This document shows positions 1 through 11,170 of a stretch of 64,000 bases of DNA, one piece after another. The notes under the pieces are model-generated. The model was not told the origin of the DNA, made no database searches, and saw only the letters and a list, made by a program, of their open reading frames with translations. The stretch lies in the NCBI GenBank assembly GCA_047967505.1, contig CM106539.1; one strand, 5' to 3'. Each line of letters opens with the position of its first letter. Positions within the stretch are counted from its first letter, which is position 1. The translations under genes were made by a program, and so were the position numbers. Source of the stretch: Dipteris shenzhenensis. Lineage: Eukaryota; Polypodiophyta; Polypodiopsida; Gleicheniales.

Positions 1-872
1 TTATATTATCCCTTCTAATTCTAGGGAAACATAAAGTAAAAAAATCATGATGTTTATTTGGAGCCTTTGATTGATGAGCTAGAGATACTTTGGAGAGGTA
101 TCGAGGTGCATGATGTGAGCAGGCCTCCCTCGTCACGAGACTTCAACTACAAAGTAGTCTTGATGTGGATGATGCATGACTTCCCAGGCTATGGCGAGTG
201 TTCAGGTAAGCATTGAACTTTTAATTATGAGTAGGCAATCGATGTGGCACCCTAAACCCAGCTTCAACTCTTAATTGCATCTATTGTTTAGGTCTCACTA
301 TATTGGGTTACCATGCATGTCCTATTTGTGGTCCTTCGCTAGTCGCCTCATTGGCAGACGCATTGAATAAGGTCATCTATGAGAATCACCATCACGAAGG
401 ATCCAAATGGAGCAATATGGAAACGTGCATTTTGGAGCAGGGGGTGTTGAATCATGGGAGGCCCAATTTGTAAGTATTGATCTCAAATTATATTGTTTAT
501 GTGGTTTATTAGGAGGTTGTTTCTTTGTACTAACCCCTCCGCAAATTGTGTCATCTTGTAGCTTGATATCGTGGGCAAGTACCCTACTCCTGTTGAGATA
601 GCCTACCACTGCCACCATCGTAGAGAAGATACATGGAGGCACTTCTATGATGATGGGTTGATTACTGAGGAGCAGTATATCTGGGCTCCTGGAGCGCCCC
701 CCCAGGTATTTAAAAGTAATTAAATAATGTCAATATTGTATATAAAAATCTGATTTTTCATACATTGAAACATGTTGTCCCTCGTTTACAGGGCCCTAGA
801 GCTAATCAGGAGGAAGAAGATGAGGAAGAAGGGAGCAAAGAAGGGAGCGAGGACGCGGAGAACTTATATTAG
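1..872 (+). pseudogene. CACTA (En/Spm) TNP2 transposase, 3' part in four exons
   Basis: This is the downstream part of a TNP2-type transposase, the enzyme that mobilises CACTA elements. Exon 49-205 reads DVYLEPLIDELEILW and HDFPGYGECSG. After a GT-AG intron (206-291), exon 292-469 continues in phase with GLTILGYHACPICGPS. Together these match the TNP2 core (VYLxPLxxEL, NDFPAYG, a zinc-like CPxC). A third exon (562-705) reads VGKYPTPVEIAYHCHH, and a fourth (792-872) is an acidic tail with EEEDEEEGSKEGSEDAE before TAG. The second intron does not restore phase, so a 1-bp change or a wrong splice choice is present. A stop lies just upstream of exon 1 at 37-39. The usual DUF4218/DUF4216 region does not follow. 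Family assignment is firm. The splice model is inferred from frame and consensus only. Confidence 0.7.
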
Positions 873-1316
873 TTGTAGAAGTAGTGCTAGCTACTCTTTT
901 TTGTACTTGAAGCCATGGGCTTGGCGTGGTGCCTCTCTTGTATATACACTCCTCTTATTTTTTGTACTTGAAGCCACAGGACGTGGCTTGGCTTCGTGCT
1001 ATATATGTACATACAAGCACTTTTTGAGCATGAATTGATATACACTCCTTTTATTTTTTTGGCTTTCAATTTCCTTGTGCAATGTTCTATCAATGAATGC
1101 CTTGTGAACTAAATGTTTTGGAGTTGTAATGTTTTATTCGGAATTGTAATCGTCGGCTATAGACATGCTTGCAATCGTGCTAATTAAAATGCGGCTGGCC
1201 GTAAGAATTGAATTGTACAATGTGGAAATGGGATTCTTGTAACTACATAGCATACAAAATACACACAGCATTTTGTTCAACCACACAAAATTCTGCTTTT
1301 ATTTTAAAAAAAATTA
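873..1316. other. AT-rich spacer, no gene seen
   Basis: This stretch follows the transposase tail. It holds two near copies of a short segment reading ctcttttttgtacttgaagc (887-915 and 951-975), but no coding region that I can support. Confidence 0.4.
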
Positions 1317-1520
1317 TGTAGCACGTCTATGTACGCGTCTTTCTGTTTTTTTTTTAAATTTCTATAGAGCATCTAAAAGCACATCTATAGGCACTTCTAT
1401 AGGTGCGTCTTTCTATTATATAGATGTGCCTATAGATGCGGGTCTGTAGACGCACGAATAGACATGCTCGTAAGTTTTTTTTAAAGTTAAAGAAACACGT
1501 CTATGTGTGCGTCTGTGGGT
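1317..1520. repeat. Clustered inverted repeats of a GTCTATAG/CTATAGAC type
   Basis: Variants of CGTCTATG, CATCTATAGGCAC and GTGCCTATAGATG recur here in both orientations. The clearest pair is an inverted repeat of about 14 bp: ACATCTATAGGCAC near 1381 and GTGCCTATAGATG near 1424. Dense short repeats in both directions are typical of CACTA subterminal regions, and this cluster lies 0.5 kb past the end of the TNP2 remnant on the same side. No TAGTG terminus was found, so the link to that element is an inference. A small hairpin MITE is the alternative. Confidence 0.4.
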
Positions 1521-1597
1521 GCTTTGTCTTGTTGTGTATCAAGCACTCTTTGGGGATAATCCTCCAATTTGTGTACTATATCTCTATCCAGACACAC

Positions 1598-1822
1598 TTA
1601 TATGTGATCAACTCACATTTCTCTCTAGCTCAGTGAAGTGAATAGACTTCTCATGGATGCAGTTCCATCTTTAAGTCCCAAAAACATTCGAACTCCAATT
1701 TAGACTTGTATGTGATCAGCTCACATTAGTGTCATATGCCATTAGCTCAGTGAAGTCAATAGACCTTTTATGGATGCAGTTCCATCTTCAAGTCCCAAAA
1801 ACATTCAAACTCCAATTTAGAA
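1598..1822. repeat. Tandem duplication, unit about 110 bp, two copies
   Basis: Unit one starts at the sequence TATGTGATCAACTCACATT near 1600 and unit two at TATGTGATCAGCTCACATT near 1710. Both continue through AGCTCAGTGAAGT, GGATGCAGTTCCATCTT and AAGTCCCAAAAACATTC to CTCCAATTTAG. The copies differ by scattered substitutions. Confidence 0.75.
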
Positions 1823-1849
1823 GAAGTCACCCAATGCTTTTAACATTGG

Positions 1850-2072
1850 ATCCAAGAGCATAATACCAATCTATTGTTAAAACTCCACATACAAAGTGAA
1901 AACACGTCTCAACTCTATCAATTTTCAACCACAAGGATTATTGTGATATTTTGTTCATGGTCTCTCCACAAAGAAGAAGTTTAATAAGTTGCTGACATCT
2001 TCACCAAAATACCACTTCTCTTCGCATAAGTACGGTTTTGTAACCAATCACAACTTAAGAGGGCAACATGAT
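1850..2072 (+). pseudogene. Copia RNase H C-terminal remnant
   Basis: Around 1974-2035 the frame reads KEEV, two stops, then VADIFTKIPL, which is the conserved end of Copia RNase H (QxADIFTKPL). The upstream bases can be read, with frameshifts, as the preceding NPxxHxRTKH-type block. The stretch lies about 140 bp upstream of an LTR on the same strand, which is where RNase H sits in a Copia element. Only this tail is recognisable; the rest of pol is absent. Confidence 0.55.
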
Positions 2073-2209
2073 GGTTAGGTTGTGGTCATTGTACATACAA
2101 TGGATTTTGTGCACCAATTTTTACTTTTGTTTGTAGTTTGAAGTTTCCATAATGCAATTGAAAGTCAAAAAATATCGTCTCTACTTATATCTAGTAATAT
2201 TTAAGAGAG

Positions 2210-2347
2210 TGTTGAGAACAGTGTAAATTGCACCTATCCTCTACAGATACGATAGGGTTAGGTTTAGGGCTAGGGGTGAACTTATAAATATTTCTCATTT
2301 CCTTCAATCCAATGTAGTGTATAGTTAGTCGCCTTGTGTGTGCAGTC

Positions 2348-2400
<53 letters not shown>

Positions 2401-2477
2401 CCTTCGATACAATGTAGTGTACCGCTACTCATCTTATGTATGCACTTCTTTCTCTCTCACCCCTATATTCTTCAACA
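2210..2477 (+). repeat. Copia-type 3' LTR (268 bp)
   Basis: The segment starts with TGTTGA after a short purine run (AAGAGAG) and ends with TCAACA, a perfect 6-bp terminal inverted repeat of the usual TG...CA LTR form. It contains a TATA-like element (CTTATAAATATT, about 2280-2292) followed by a long CT run. It follows a Copia RNase H tail in the right order. No second copy of this LTR was seen in the window. Confidence 0.6.
2349..2400. repeat. (CT)n microsatellite
   Basis: An interrupted CT run inside the LTR at 2210-2477, broken by single extra T bases. Confidence 0.9.
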
Positions 2478-3049
2478 AACTAGGACATAAGAAATAAGGT
2501 ATATTCAGCTATGATTAGAGATGATTAGAGGTCATTCAGGCAAAGCCTAAATTTGGCTATTGTAATTTGTCTTCAGAGTCTTAGCTAACCTATATTTGTG
2601 ATGTTTCTTAAATTAAATTATGTATAAGAGGGGAATGGGATGGATCTAACCTATTTTACCTCAACAACATCATTTGGCCATTGCTAAATGTGGTACATAC
2701 ATACATACATATGTAGATAGATTATAGCTGAATAAAGTTGCTCTTTCTCTCTCTCAACAAAGAAAGGATAGACTCTATCTCCATTCTTTTTCTCTCATGA
2801 ACAACTCTAAAGAAACTTTCCCTCTCTTTGTCCGTATAAATTGGAGCTTTAAAAGCTCTCTATCTCTCTCTTTCACTTGCAAAGTAATGAATCGAATGAA
2901 TACCTCTGTTTCTCTCATGGAAGAAAGAACTCTCAATGAACTAAAATGAAGGGTCTTTTCCTCTCACTGAAGGCAATGAAATGAACTCACAATCACTCAA
3001 TCGAAAATGGAACCTGGTAGAAGACACTAGCGATACTCCCGTAGACTCC
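2478..3049. other. AT-rich spacer with short CT and CATA runs
   Basis: No gene is visible. There is a small (CATA)n run near 2695-2710 and several CTCTCT patches. Confidence 0.4.
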
Positions 3050-3149
3050 AAGATCATCGGTTAACACTTTTGCCACCAACACCCTCGCCGCATCAGCGAG
3101 ACTACCCCACTAATGTTGTAGTAGTGACCACAATTATTGGTGCTACACT

Positions 3150-4050
3150 CTGCTAAAGCTGCTCCATCCATCGCTGTATTAGGGAACCTCCCACCACCGG
3201 AGTACCGCATAAGATCACCGCTATGGTAGACATTGGAGTCACTATCACCCGTTTTGCCATGACTGGTAACGCCACCGGTGTAGACACAGCAATCTGCGTT
3301 GTCGCCACCCCATTAGTGGAAACACCTCCCATAGCACCAGTATGTACCGAAGTTGAAGGTGCAAGGGGAGACACCATCCCCTGGCTAAGGTGAGGCTTCT
3401 TCCATTGTTGTTTCATAGCCACTGCACCAAAAGATCTCTTTGCTTCATCCTGTGCAGGTCCCTCAAGTGCAAGAGTGAGCACCAAGGCTATCAACTGTCG
3501 ATGTGTTGTTGACTCTAAATGGATAGGAAACAAAATCTCCAGAACCTGCCCAATCTTGGAATTGATTGCCTGCTTCTTATTAACATGAATTGCCACCTAT
3601 AAAGCCTCTGCATGAATCTGCTCTTTAAGGATGCGCACCCATGGCACCGCCCTCTCATCACAGCAACATCTATCATCCCTTGAGTCCAAGGTAGGATGGT
3701 ATACGTCTTGGCCTACAAGAATAGCAACTCGAGAATCCGGTGATATAGATCCCTCATCTGAGCATCCAAACACCCACTTAGCTTGTATTCACCCCTAGTA
3801 GGAGCTCCAAAAACATTGCCTCCATCACTATCAGTGTACACATTTGTTGCACGATCATCGCACCATCCATAGGCAAAAAGAGATGTTGATGAATCAATTG
3901 AACAGTTAGCTCCCGATGTTCATCCAAAAACTCCACAATAGTTCCTACCGCCAACTGCTAGCAAAGTGCCGATGCTGACGGATGAACAGCCACCCTCTAC
4001 CACCAATGAATACTACTGAAACTATGAATCCATAATTGTTTAAGATGAGC
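3150..4050 (-). pseudogene. Decayed coding stretch downstream of Gypsy integrase
   Basis: On the minus strand long open stretches alternate between frames. One starts near 3959 and reads QLAVGTIVEFLDEHRELT and then LFLPMDGAMIVQQM. A neighbouring frame continues GEYKLSGCLDAQMRD. A third (3596-3153) reads HVNKKQAINSKIGQVLEI. This suggests a former ORF of about 0.9 kb broken by indels, placed after pol where some plant Gypsy elements carry an extra ORF. I recognise no domain. It could instead be part of another element. Confidence 0.4.
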
Positions 4051-4391
4051 ATCAATCGACTGAGAATCTATATACACCAACGGAAGAAGAGGGAGAAATT
4101 GAGCATGAGCCATCCCCATGATGAGATGAAGGAGAAGAACCAAGATAACAAAGAATGTTGGAAGGCAAATGCACTAAAAAAAACTGCAAGTGCGATGACA
4201 AGCAAGTAGCAAGCAATTGAGACATGCAAACAATGGAGTAGGACTTGGAATTCAGATGGCCAATAGCCCATCCTAATGATAGTGAGTTGCATGGCATTTA
4301 GGCTAGGATCTCACAAAAGATTGCTGTCATCATGCCACAAACCCTTCTGCCACATGTCCTCATGCGATGGCTTGGTTGCCTCCACCTTAAC

Positions 4392-5560
4392 CTAGGAAAT
4401 CTCTGCCTCATTAGAGATGGGGAATGAGCATTGAAGCATGCTATCATGATGGTATGGATGAAGCCGAAACCCATTAACTGGATGTGGAAGAACATGCCCT
4501 TGCAAATCCATAAGATAAAACGATGTCAATCCGCAATTATGAAAAATCCAAAATGGACCCAACCATCGCAATTTCAATTTCCTTGGCATTTTCCCAAGGC
4601 GAGTGTTCAACAAAAGAACCAGTTTCCTGCGCTTAAAAGATTTCTTCTTAGACGCCAAGTCCACCCTCCGCTTGCGCCTAGCTTGAACCTCCAAGGTGAG
4701 ATAATAGCTCCCTCATCCAATTTGTCAAGAACATCCAACCAGAATACCATAGAGTCCTGCGCAAGGAGCCTGTCCTCTACCATAATCCTCAGACTCAGAA
4801 CAATATGCTTGATCGGTGTGATTGCTTCCAGCCCAAATGCCAATTTAAAAGGAGTCAACCCTGTGGCCACCTTGAATGAAGTGCGGTACACCCATAGTGC
4901 TGCCAGTAACTTTTCATCCCAATCCATGCAGTGCTTATTCACCAGTAGAGACATGATCCTCTTGAACGTATGATTGGTAGACTCAGCCAGTCCATTCACT
5001 TTGGATAATAGGGGGAAGACTTCTTATGAATCACCATATAAAAAGCATTCATCCGCTTAATGACTTTGTTGACAAAATGAGTTCCCTATTGCTGACAATC
5101 TCAATTGGAAACCCGAACTGAATGAACACATCGCAGTATAGACACTTTGTGATAGATTTTGCGGTGTTGTCCTGCAAGGTCCAAGCTTCAACCCATTTAA
5201 TGCAATAGTTAGTGGTGGCTACCAAAGTGTAGCAATTCCTAGTGCGGGCAGCTACAGGCTTGAATGGACCCATGAAATCTAGAACCCATTTCTGAAATGG
5301 TTCTAGAGGCAAGATGGGATTAAGTGGCATGTGGTCTCGATCAGTGGGCTGTACCAACCGTTGGCAAAGGTCGCAACTTTTTGCAAACCATCGAGCATCC
5401 TTCTGTATGATCGGCCACCATAACCCTACCTATAGAACTTTCTTTGCGATGACTTCACCCACAAAATGGCCACCTAAAATCCCACAATGGGCTTCCATTA
5501 ACACTGCTTCATGCTCATGAGGTGGAACACACCGCAACAGCGCCTCCGTCAAATGTCATC
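4392..5560 (-). pseudogene. Gypsy integrase, frameshifted
   Basis: The zinc-binding part is readable near 5540-5350 as HEHEAV, AHCGILGGHF and CDLCQR (HHCC). The core follows with KWVLDFMGPF and IKWVEAW (5357-5049), then ESTNHTFKRIM and LLAALWVYRTSFK (4999-4607). The C-terminal part contains KLRWLGPFWIFHNCG (4694-4392). At least two frameshifts separate these pieces, so no functional protein can be made. Family identity is clear. Confidence 0.8.
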
Positions 5561-5964
5561 GATACAATTGTCCCAGGATGACTTCAAAGGAACGGCTCCG
5601 CAATGCCAAATGTTTCCTCTAATCCCGATTCATGTATTTGGGCATGATGCCAATAGAGAGGAATGAGAGCATCTCATCATACCACAACCATGGTCCTTCT
5701 GGGACGACTTCGGCCTCTGTCGTGATTAGATCTGCCCAAAAAATCATTGCTAGCTTTGCATCAGGGAATTCATCCTCCACTCCCATTGGTAGCTCCCCAG
5801 ACTCTAGTCAGGAAAGGTAATCTGCAACCACGTGCTACGAGCCAGGGTAATGAATGACATCAAAGTTGTATTCCTGCAAGAGCAACACCCATCGTGCCAA
5901 TCAACCCGAAAGACTTTGCTGCTTCACCAAATATAATAATGCGGAATGATCGACATGGAAGATA
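5560..5964 (-). pseudogene. Gypsy RNase H region, poorly preserved
   Basis: Between RT and integrase, minus-strand fragments such as VIHYPGS, VADYLS and VPEGPWLWYDEM fit the connection between Gypsy RNase H and integrase. Stops and frameshifts break it up. The assignment rests mainly on position. Confidence 0.45.
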
Positions 5965-7023
5965 TCATGAGCCAATGCATTCAAGGGATTCGCCATGTGA
6001 GCCAGGAACCATAGATGTCTGCCATGCCATCGAATTTGGCCCAAAGAACCACAAGCATTCCTTAAGCGTCATTGGTGCCGGGGCTTGCATAGTTATTGCC
6101 ACTTTATCCAGATCCACTGCAATTCCTTCCACCAAGATCACATGCCCTAGGAGTCGGTCACTACAGACTATGAATGCACATTTCATGGGGTTTAGGCTAA
6201 AGGAGACTTCCCTACATCGTTGGAAACATTTCTGCAAGTGCTCCAGGTGCTCATTGAAAGTGTCGAACACACTAAGGTCATCCAAGAAAATCCTCATAAA
6301 ATCTATCAAATAGGACCCGAAGATCTCCTACATTGCCCTCTGAAAGGTCGAGGGAGCATTCTATAATCTGAACCACATAATAGTGCAGACATTGACCCCC
6401 CAGGATGTGATAAATGTTGTTTTGGGCTAGTCTTCTGGAGCCATTCGGATTTGGTTGTACCCGCTATATCCATCCAAGGAGTACACCTCGTGCCCTGCCA
6501 CTTGATCGAGCAACGAATCCATATAAGGTAAGGGAAATGGATCAGGAACTATGGCCGCATTCAGCTTGTGGTAGTCAACACAAATCTGCAATTTCTTATT
6601 TTTCTTTGGCACAATGACAATTGGGAAAATCCACTCTGGATTCTCAATCGGTGCGATGAAGCCCACCTACAACAAGCGCCCTAGTTCTTCACGCACTTGC
6701 TTGGCCATGTGTGGATTCATATGATACCTCTGTATCTTCATTGGAATGATGTCTGGTTTGAGGTTAACCCAGTGTTGGTAAAACTTCGGATCCAGACCCT
6801 TCATATCCGCATAGTCCCAGGCAAACACATCAAAAAATTCCCGCAACAGGGCAATCAATTCACTATGAAGTTTAGCTGTCAACAAAGTGCAGAATTTGAC
6901 TGGTTTAGATGCGCCATCCGCTCTAAGAAAAACTGTATCGAGAGCATGCTCTTGAACACGCATGACTCTGATCATGCGTTCTTCGAATTCCCTCTCCTGC
7001 TGTAGGAGGTCTTGTACATCCAA
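5965..7023 (-). pseudogene. Gypsy reverse transcriptase with in-frame stops
   Basis: Minus-strand pieces at 7023-6667, 6666-6427 and 6309-5965 share one frame. They contain FFDVFAWDYADMKGLDP (pre-RT), VPKKNKKLQICVDYHKLN and YSLDGYSGYNQIRMAPED (RT palm). The catalytic box is present as FLDD within MRIFLDDLSVF, followed by HLEHLQKCFQRC. TAG stops interrupt at 6667 and 6426. RT copies RNA into DNA during retrotransposition; this copy is broken. Confidence 0.85.
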
Positions 7024-7089
7024 TTCTACTGCGACTTGCTAGGGCTCGGAATCCCCCTTCGGGACAAGGCTGACCACGCGCGCCAGTCC

Positions 7090-8061
7090 ATTGTGATGCA
7101 TGTAGCTATCTGTAATGCCATCCACATTAATGTGAAGATAGGAACCAACTCCAGATTTGCCTTAAGAAAGGCTTCCTCCTCATCATCCTCCAAGTCGTCC
7201 GCCATGTTCCACTGTCTCTACCAACACAGGTCAGAATGCATCCGCCAATGGTGCTGCCACTCCCATTGTGACCCGCACTTTCTTCTTCCTCTCCACACTG
7301 AAATGGCATTTTGCTCCCAATTTTGCTTGACTTTCGCTTGCCACAACCAAGGCCTTCCAAAAAAGACACTATACTTTGGTGTTGTAGCTTCCATGTTGAG
7401 CACCACAAAAGACACTATGAATGATATGCCTACCACCTCCAGAACAACGGCCTGCAAGATTCCGATTGGTCGAACCCGGCATTAATCAACCATTTGGACT
7501 AAGAAGGGTGCCGACTCCCAAGACATCCAGCCTTTCTTAGCAGGTCTTCAAAGTGATAATATTGACCCCCGAACTATCATCGACCAGCACCTGAGCAAAA
7601 GTCTAACCCTATGCCTTTGCGGAAATCATCGGAATTCTCATGTCAATCAAGGGAACTACCGGAACTGGGCATGAATCAACTTGACATAGCTCCACCTCTT
7701 CTAGTTCCGACTCCGTGTGCAGGGAATGCAGCAATTGTCGGTGGAATCCCGGAACCAGATTAAGCAATCGACCCAATGAAATTTGGATAGGAGGCTCCAA
7801 AATGCACTCCAACCCCTGCTCCCTTTGCGGAGAATTCGCCTGCCTCTTGGCTTGGTTAGCGACCAACAATGGAGTTGCTTCGACCGTCGTCGGACCATTT
7901 CCTAGTAAGTGTAATTTGAATTTGGCTTGAGTCATCGCCTCTGATTGAACAACTGGTTCCGCAAACCACACCTTTTGCCCTTCACTGTGCATCACTGCAG
8001 ACTGTGGTAGAGACATCAATGGTGGCTCCTTTGTCACCAGCTCATAGACTTGGCGATGCAC
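7090..8061 (-). pseudogene. Gypsy aspartic protease region
   Basis: Reading down the minus strand, the piece at 8061-7609 is followed near 7600-7560 by AQVLVDDSSGVNII, which aligns with the retropepsin active site (VLVDxGSxxN). The usual glycine appears as Ser, so the site looks inactive. The C-terminal part contains YSVFFGRPWLWQAKVKQ (7457-7218), matching the conserved GRPWL block. Several stops lie between. Confidence 0.65.
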
Positions 8062-8425
8062 ACATTGATGAGCTGACCAATCCAGTATCTTGTCAACATT
8101 CTTGGGAGTCGGTCCTCATAGCTTAGTACCAGCATGGGTGATTATGCTAATCTCTAGGCACACCAGCCGATCATCATCAACAATGTGTACGATCGAAGTG
8201 TTGGGCATTTTCTGACCATCTTTTGCCGCTCCGCGTGTTTTCGATCCCATTCTTGAGCCTCCAAGCATTTGTTCCGCCAATGGCCTTCACCCAAACAAAA
8301 CAAACAGGTCTTTGAATAATTTTGACACGACCCCTGCCTCCACGTTCGCGTTCGTGGCCATCACCACCTCTGCCTCATTGGAACGTCTGTTGCTGTGGCT
8401 GGAATGCTTGCTTTTACGGCTCTTC

Positions 8426-9650
8426 TTACACAAAAGATGCAATTAAATCTTGTTGCTGACCAACCACTCTCTGGTCGTGCCCATCATAATAGCATGCCAC
8501 CATGTTGTGTGTATTAGTCAAGCAAATCGTGCACCAATTCGCATTAAGAGCACACTCGACTGCAGAGTGACCAGGATTATGACAGTGAGTACACCATATT
8601 CCGTTCAAGCCTTTAGGTACGAATCCTTCTCCGGAAGCCACTGGTGTGCCCTTACCTCCTTTAGCGGTCCTCCAGGTCTTCGTACCTGCCTCTAAGTTGG
8701 AATCCTCCAAACTAGTACCTTCAGACCTCCTGTCTAAAAGGTTGCATCCGAATCCTCCTCAGTATCATCCAACTTCTTGGATTTGGACAATTTCTTCTTA
8801 GATTTTCTCTTCCTCGATTTGCAATTTTTGGATGTCCTCCTGTGCAACGATTCCCTTGCTCACACTACTTATGCCGTGACCACCACAAGTGTTGTCTGTG
8901 TCTGATCCACTATGGCCAATGCCGTCCGCAGATCCCGTGAGAGCCTCGAAATGTAGTAGTCATTGAGTACCTCTTGAGTAGGGCATTGAGCCACAGGTAC
9001 ACATTGCAAGAGTAAATTGAATTTAGATGCATAACCTTCCACATCCGGATCGCCTTGTTCCAAGCTATGCAATCTCTCCAAAGTTTTTGGGATCGATTTT
9101 TCTTGATGAAATCACCTCAAGAATGCATCACAGGCCGCATCCTATGTGGTGAAATGGCTCACTGCGTACTCTGCCAACAACCAGCATGCCGCCTTACCCG
9201 ATAAGGTTGACTCAAAAATCGCCTCTTGTTGGAGCGGTACCACAACTCTCGGATTGTTCATTCCACACACCTTTTCGAGCATCCGAACATGCGCATTAGG
9301 GTCATCCAACTTTTTTCCCAAAAATTTGGCATACTTGATGTTACCCGTTGTAGGCATCACCACACTACCAATGTTTGGTGCTCCTCCAGATGGCCTTCCT
9401 TGATTGAAGAGATTGCAAGAAGCCACTGAAATTGTAGTTGGAGACAAAGATGCACTCAGCACTTGGTGTGCATCAATCGAGACCCGCACCCACAGCTTTG
9501 GCAATGAAACTGACTATGCAGGTGGGCTCTGATGCCGATTGACCCCTCCTAGAGCTTCTTGCAAACTGTTAGCCCCATGCTTAGGATCGCTGTTGTGCCG
9601 CTGTAGCCGCATAGTTGGTGTCAAGGGATCAGGAGGTCCTTTCGAGCGTG
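8426..9650 (-). pseudogene. Gypsy gag with two CCHC zinc knuckles
   Basis: The gag core is readable as KFLGKKLDDPNAHVRMLE and WLLAEYAVSHF (9504-9142), then ERLHSLEQGDPDVEGYASK (9081-8869). A downstream piece (8710-8426) has two zinc knuckles of C-x2-C-x4-H-x4-C form, CTHCHNPGHSAVEC and CTICLTNTHNMVAC. The coding frame can be followed upstream to about 9650. Stops at 9139-9141 (TAG) and near 9110 (TGA) interrupt it. Gag packages the element RNA. Confidence 0.75.
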
Positions 9651-9699
9651 TGCACATGCATGCCTACTGGGAAGCCAATAACCACAAAATACACTACCA

Positions 9700-10440
9700 C
9701 AACCACCAGAGATGAGGTTCTTCATTGGAATTTCTATAGTCGCTCAACCGTAAGCAAGATGCTGGGGGTCAAAACGCATCCGATGGAGTTCATCTTAAAA
9801 TTCCTGGATGTGTCTCCTCACCACAGCAATCTCCCGGAGTGAGTGCAACTGCATGCAAACCTCATGGGAAGTGCCTCCATAAAGACGGCAAGGAGTGAAT
9901 GACATGAGTGCTCAATTGCCCAATCGTGAATTCCTTGCGTGATGGTAAGAATGGGCATCGTGATCGCCAATGTGTAACACCATAAATGCACACAGATGCT
10001 ATGAAAAGCAATAGAGAAACAATAGATATGCACAACATCCATGAGACAGGATACAGATTTGAGAGAGATAGAACATTGAAGAACACTGTATTCTAGAGCA
10101 ATAGCTCGCACAACATCTGTGTACCCCCAATTATCTCAAAATGCTTAGTAATAGCATGCGTATAGAACCATCTGACAGTTAGAGAAATAGACGTTGAAGA
10201 CTACAACTGCTTGGAGATCCAACCCTTGTGGTGGCTAACCTACCCTCGCACACCCCTCTAAGTCATTGTTGCTAACCCGCATGATTATGCGATAACATTT
10301 TAGTCCCATTAATCCTAATTTGACATACAACGGTTGCCTACCAATTGTGCCCATCCAATTGATTACCATGAGTCCCTCCTCGATTACATTTAATTAGGAA
10401 CTTGGCTAGTACTCTTTGATCTTCATGCCACTTTTTTTGG
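9700..10440. other. Spacer upstream of the Gypsy gag, no gene seen
   Basis: This may hold remains of the 5' leader or LTR of the Gypsy element, but I found no second copy and no TG...CA ends. Confidence 0.35.
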
Positions 10441-10449
10441 CAATTTTCC

Positions 10450-11170
10450 TCCACAGGTCTTCAAGCATCATTGTCCCATTATCACAATAGTGTTTGAGCT
10501 TATGCTGCCCTGAAAATTTTGTTTCTTCACCAATAGTGTAGCACATACAGCAAGATCAACATGCATGCCTTCTATCAATTTCTTCTTTTTGATGTGTCAA
10601 CCACTACATATCCTTTTGTGCTTCCTTTTGACCATGCGCATATGTTGCGCTACAACCCTTACACTTTTTATGAGAAATTCTACTAGCACAATTGCCTCAT
10701 GACAAAGAGATGTTATTCATTGTGACCTTGAATTTTTTATGATAGCCCCACAACATGGTTTGTAGCTTACGATCCATACAATTGTGCAGTTTTTGTCCAT
10801 GATCTTGGAATGATTTTCTTAAGCACTTTGTTTGTGGTTTCTACTTGAAATTTCACTCTTAGATAGTAAGGGGTAGATGTCTTATGTTGAATCAATAACT
10901 CCTTCCCACTAATTGTATCATTGAATCGATGAAGATTATCTGTTAAAGCCAAGTTTGCTTAGGACCATTTGGTGACATAGGTGGTTGCTACCTTGTTCCC
11001 ACCTAGATAGTTGGCAATTTGAATGGACCTCTAAAATCTAGACTTCACATGTGAAAGGGCTCCCATGGGTATGTGTGACTAAGTGGCATGTGATCTTCAA
11101 ACTTTTTTTAGTCAAGGCATTTTCATATATCACATCTTTTTGCAATACTTCATTACATCTATATACATTG
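10450..11170 (-). pseudogene. Second Gypsy integrase remnant
   Basis: On the minus strand the fragments DHMPLSHTYPWEPFHM and LDFRGPFKLP (about 11110-11010) and then TPYYLRVKFQVETTNKVLK (10880-10810) match the Gypsy integrase core (WGLDFxGP and TPYYPQxNGQVExTNKxL). There are many stops and frameshifts. The sequence differs from the integrase at 4.4-5.6 kb, so it belongs to another element. Confidence 0.6.

Larger units (their letters stand above)
3050..9700 (-). mobile_element. Degenerate Ty3/Gypsy retrotransposon, gag to integrase
   Basis: Read on the minus strand the order is gag, protease, reverse transcriptase, RNase H, integrase, as in Ty3/Gypsy elements. Gag, protease and RT pieces lie in one reading frame interrupted by stops, and later pieces shift frame. 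Several stops sit where Gln or Arg is expected, for example TAG after RLL at the RT boundary (6667) and after PED at 6426. LTRs and a primer binding site were not found, so the outer limits are approximate. Beyond integrase there is an additional decayed coding stretch, listed separately. Confidence 0.8.

Noticed and set aside
3117-3126. TGTAGTAGTG, the reverse complement of the CACTACTACA terminus
   Set aside because: Similarity does not extend beyond 10 bases, no subterminal repeats adjoin it, and it lies 56 kb from the other end inside Gypsy-derived sequence.
9515-9545. Primer-binding-site-like GGCATCAGAGCCCACC on the minus strand
   Set aside because: The bases lie inside the gag reading frame, which continues upstream through NRHQSPPA to about 9650, so the likeness to an initiator-Met site is probably chance.
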